Source: Phaeobacter piscinae (GTDB lineage: Bacteria > Pseudomonadota > Alphaproteobacteria > Rhodobacterales > Rhodobacteraceae). From it: a stretch of DNA of 64,000 nt. A model generated the notes under the pieces. The model worked only from the letters and a program-made list of their open reading frames with translations. It did not search any database and had not been told where the DNA came from. Below, in pieces: positions 61,339-64,000 of this stretch; position 1 is the first letter of the stretch, and every line of letters starts with the position of its first letter. The DNA lies in assembly GCF_002407245.1 (NCBI RefSeq), contig NZ_CP010681.1:620001-684000 (forward strand), read 5' to 3'. A program made the translations under genes and the position numbers.

Positions 61339-63735
61339 ATGAAATTCACTCTTTCTTGGCTGAAAGACCACCTCGAGACCGACGCATCGGTCGAGGAGAT
61401 CACAGAAACCCTGACCGATCTTGGTCTTGAGGTGGAGGGCGTGTCCAACCCCGCCGACCGGCTCAAGGACTTTACCCTGGGCTATGTGAAACATGCTGAG
61501 AAACACCCCGATGCGGACAAGCTGCGGGTGTGTAAGGTCGACACTGACGAAGGCGAGATGCAGATCATCTGCGGCGCGCCCAACGCACGTGAGGGCATCA
61601 CCGTGGTGGTGTGTAAACCCGGCATGTATATCCCGGGCCTGGATATCACCATTGGTGTTGGCAAGATCCGCGGTGTCGAGAGCTTTGGCATGATGGCCTC
61701 CGAGCGGGAGCTGGAGCTGTCGGATGAGCATGACGGTATTATCGAACTGCCGTCGGGAGAGGTTGGGGATCGGTTTGTTGACTGGTTGGCACAGAATGCC
61801 CCGGCCAAGGTCGATCCGGTTATCGAAATTGCCATCACTCCGAACCGCCCGGATGCATTGGGTGTGCGCGGCATCGCCCGCGATCTGGCCGCGCGCGGTC
61901 TGGGCACGCTGAAACCGCTCACGATTGAGCCGGTTGAGGGCGGTTATGACAGCCCGATCAAGGTGGCGATCGCCGAGGATACATTGGACGGATGCCCGCT
62001 GTTCACCGGCCGCCTGATCCGCGGTGTCAAGAACGGCCCAAGCCCGCAGTGGCTGCAGGACCGGCTGAGCGCCATCGGCCTGCGCCCGATCTCGACCTTG
62101 GTGGATATCACCAACTATTTCACCTTCGATCAGAACCGTCCACTGCATGTGTTCGATGCAGCAAAAGTAGCTGGCAATCTGCGGGTTCACCGCGCCGCTG
62201 GTGACGAGACGCTGACGGCGCTGGATGAGAAGGATTACACCCTCTCCGAGGGTCAGATGGTAATTTCTGATGACAATGGCGCAGAAAGCATTGCCGGTAT
62301 CATGGGCGGGGCTGCGACGGGCTGCACCGAGGACACCACAGATGTATTTCTGGAGAGTGCTTTCTGGGACCATGTTCAGATCGCGACTACGGGCCGTGCG
62401 CTCAAGATCAACTCTGACGCGCGCTACCGGTTTGAACGGGGCGTTGACCCTGAATACACGCGTGATGGGCTGGATCATGCCACCCGGATGATCCTTGATC
62501 TCTGCGGTGGTGAGCCGTCGAATGTGGTGACCGCCGGCGCCGTGCCAGACCATGCGCGGGCCTATAAGTTGGATCCGGAGCGGGTTCAGTCGCTGGTCGG
62601 CATGGATATCCCGGAATCCGAACAACGCCAGACATTGACGCGGCTCGGCTTCCGCTTGGAAGGCAATATGGCCCATGTTCCCAGCTGGCGTCCCGATGTG
62701 ATGGGGGAGGCCGATCTGGTTGAGGAAGTGGCGCGGATTGCCTCTCTGACAAAGCTGGAAGGCAAGCCTTTGCCGCGGCTGACCGATGGTGTGCCAGCGC
62801 CGGTGATGACACCGCAACAACGCCGCCAGCAGATTGCACGTCGGACCTGTGCCAGCCTCGGCTACAATGAGGTGGTGAGCTACACGTTCACCGACAAGGC
62901 CTCTGCGGCGCTGTTCGGCGGTGGCGATGATGCCACCATGCTGGCCAATCCGATTTCGTCGGAGATGTCGCATATGCGTCCTGCGCTGCTCCCGGGTCTT
63001 TTGCAGGCTGCGGCGCGCAATCAGGCGCGGGGCTTCATGGATCTGGCATTGTTCGAGGCAGGTCCTGCGTTCCACGGCGGCGAGCCGGGTGAGCAGCATA
63101 ACCTGATTTCTGGCCTGCTGGTTGGACGGACCGGTCCCAAGGATGTGCACGGTGCCAGCCGCGCGGTCGACACCTTTGATGCCAAGGCTGATATTGAGGC
63201 GGTTCTGGCGGCGATCGGCGCCCCTGCCAAGGTTCAGATCCTGCGCGGGGCACAGTCCTGGTGGCATCCGGGACGGCACGGCAAGATCTGTCTCGGCCCG
63301 AAGAAGGTGCTGGGTGTCTTTGGTGAATTGCACCCCAAGGTGCTGAGCGAAATGGGCATCAAAGGGTCCGCCGTGGCCTTTACCATCTGGCCCGATGAGG
63401 TGCCGATGCCGCGCAAATCCGGCGCCAACCGGGGTGCATTGGTCCAAAGCGATCTGCAGGCGGTTGAGCGTGACTTTGCCTTTGTCGTGACGGATGATGT
63501 CGAGGCGCTGACCTTGGTCAACGCAGCGGCTGGCGCGGATAAGGTCCTGATTGACGATGTGCGTGTGTTCGACGAATTCATCGGTGGCAGTCTGGGTGAG
63601 GGCAGCAAATCGCTGGCCATCACCGTGCGGTTGCAACCGACCGACAAGACCCTGACCGAAAAGGACATCGAAGCGGTCAGCGCCAAAATCGTGGCCAAGG
63701 TCACAAAGGCGACCGGCGGTACATTGCGCGGATAA
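61339..63735 (+). CDS. pheT: Phenylalanyl-tRNA synthetase beta subunit
   Basis: A 798-residue subunit. MKFTLSWLKDHLETDASVEE at the start; an EMAP-like tRNA-binding domain at ~40-150 (HPDADKLRVCKVDT); B3/B4 editing region (ISTLVDITNYFTFDQNRPLH, VFDAAKVAG); B5 (~400-475); catalytic-like core with TPQQRRQQIARRTCASLGYN; and the C-terminal FDX-ACB anticodon domain (AVERDFAFVV, LTEKDIEAV). Length is as usual. Confidence 0.97.
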   Translation: MKFTLSWLKDHLETDASVEEITETLTDLGLEVEGVSNPADRLKDFTLGYVKHAEKHPDADKLRVCKVDTDEGEMQIICGAPNAREGITVVVCKPGMYIPGLDITIGVGKIRGVESFGMMASERELELSDEHDGIIELPSGEVGDRFVDWLAQNAPAKVDPVIEIAITPNRPDALGVRGIARDLAARGLGTLKPLTIEPVEGGYDSPIKVAIAEDTLDGCPLFTGRLIRGVKNGPSPQWLQDRLSAIGLRPISTLVDITNYFTFDQNRPLHVFDAAKVAGNLRVHRAAGDETLTALDEKDYTLSEGQMVISDDNGAESIAGIMGGAATGCTEDTTDVFLESAFWDHVQIATTGRALKINSDARYRFERGVDPEYTRDGLDHATRMILDLCGGEPSNVVTAGAVPDHARAYKLDPERVQSLVGMDIPESEQRQTLTRLGFRLEGNMAHVPSWRPDVMGEADLVEEVARIASLTKLEGKPLPRLTDGVPAPVMTPQQRRQQIARRTCASLGYNEVVSYTFTDKASAALFGGGDDATMLANPISSEMSHMRPALLPGLLQAAARNQARGFMDLALFEAGPAFHGGEPGEQHNLISGLLVGRTGPKDVHGASRAVDTFDAKADIEAVLAAIGAPAKVQILRGAQSWWHPGRHGKICLGPKKVLGVFGELHPKVLSEMGIKGSAVAFTIWPDEVPMPRKSGANRGALVQSDLQAVERDFAFVVTDDVEALTLVNAAAGADKVLIDDVRVFDEFIGGSLGEGSKSLAITVRLQPTDKTLTEKDIEAVSAKIVAKVTKATGGTLRG

Positions 63736-63776
63736 TTGCGACTGAGGGCAATTGGTCCGATCCGACCGTATGACTT

Positions 63777-63812
63777 GGAAAACGCGCCCGGTTTCGGGCG
63801 CGTTTTTATATA
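63777..63812. terminator. Rho-independent terminator after pheT
   Basis: A 12-bp stem AAAACGCGCCCG/CGGGCGCGTTTT with loop GTTT and TATATA following; it can serve both pheT and the convergent LysR gene. Confidence 0.8.
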
Positions 63813-64000
63813 TGGCCGAGGAAGTCAGCGAGCAGATCGAAGACCAGCCGGATTTTCCGGCTGGTGTGCAGTTCCCGATGGGTGGTCAGCCAGATCGGGA
63901 AGGTGATTGGTGCCAGACCGGGCAACAGACGTTCGATCCCGGGGGTCGGATCTGCGACAGCTGTCATCATCGGACAGATGCCAAACCCCTGTTTGACCAA
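63806..64000 (-). CDS. LysR-type regulator, C-terminal fragment (cut by window end)
   Basis: The last 64 residues visible: LVKQGFGICPMM-like start, then TFPIWLTTHRELHTSRKIRL and VFDLLADFLGHI, the usual ending of LysR substrate-binding domains (W-L-x-x-H-x-x-L/R...R-I-R-x-x-x-D). The DNA-binding part lies beyond 64000. Target unknown. Confidence 0.75.
   Translation of the reverse strand: MVKQGFGICPMMTAVADPTPGIERLLPGLAPITFPIWLTTHRELHTSRKIRLVFDLLADFLGHI

Overview
This is a chromosomal window from a high-GC alphaproteobacterium. Gene content (FolB-FolP-GlmM operon, glyQ/glyS pair, class II NrdJ, DUF1178/1244/1489/2244 genes, ctaD, carA, ilvC) and protein sequences fit the Rhodobacteraceae, most likely the Roseobacter group (Phaeobacter/Ruegeria-like). 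This placement is from recognition of families, not from a search.

1-40.2 kb and 52.8-64 kb are ordinary core genome. The left part holds a SulP anion transporter, small metabolic enzymes, a SPOR/peptidoglycan-binding protein with a dead trypsin-like domain, glycyl-tRNA synthetase (glyQ, a small membrane protein, a 25-codon ORF, glyS, all closely coupled), a PPDK-like PEP-utilising enzyme, a SleB hydrolase and the folB-folP-glmM operon. The middle part holds two tandem DMT exporters, ilvC divergent from two tandem Lrp regulators, a UbiH-type hydroxylase followed by a frameshifted M50-like protease, a GT2 glycosyltransferase, carA, yqeY, a TyrA-like dehydrogenase, ctaD with a consensus FNR box upstream, an unusual HTH-like/alpha-beta hydrolase fusion, lipB and a large peptidoglycan-binding protein. 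The right part holds nrdJ, pyk, rpmI-rplT, pheS-pheT (with an esterase between them) and the end of a LysR gene.

40.3-52.7 kb looks like a decaying genomic island next to tRNA-Leu(GAG). It begins with a tyrosine-integrase N-terminal remnant, is visibly poorer in GC, has several long non-coding stretches, and at least three of its genes are broken (Rieske oxygenase by a TAA, an XRE regulator by a frameshift, a MocR regulator by a TAA plus deletion plus frameshift). Its cargo comes as regulator-plus-target modules: YafY/RidA with a shared near-perfect operator; a TetR-controlled Rieske oxygenase/reductase operon with a small membrane protein and a perfect 13-bp inverted-repeat operator; Lrp with LysE and DMT exporters; and MocR with an MFS exporter.

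The most noteworthy items are the TetR/small-membrane-protein/Rieske/reductase operon and its operators, the protease-like protein lacking all three catalytic residues, the FolB protein fused to a kinase-like domain, the degenerate-HTH/hydrolase fusion, and two translationally coupled micro-ORFs (25 and 26 codons).
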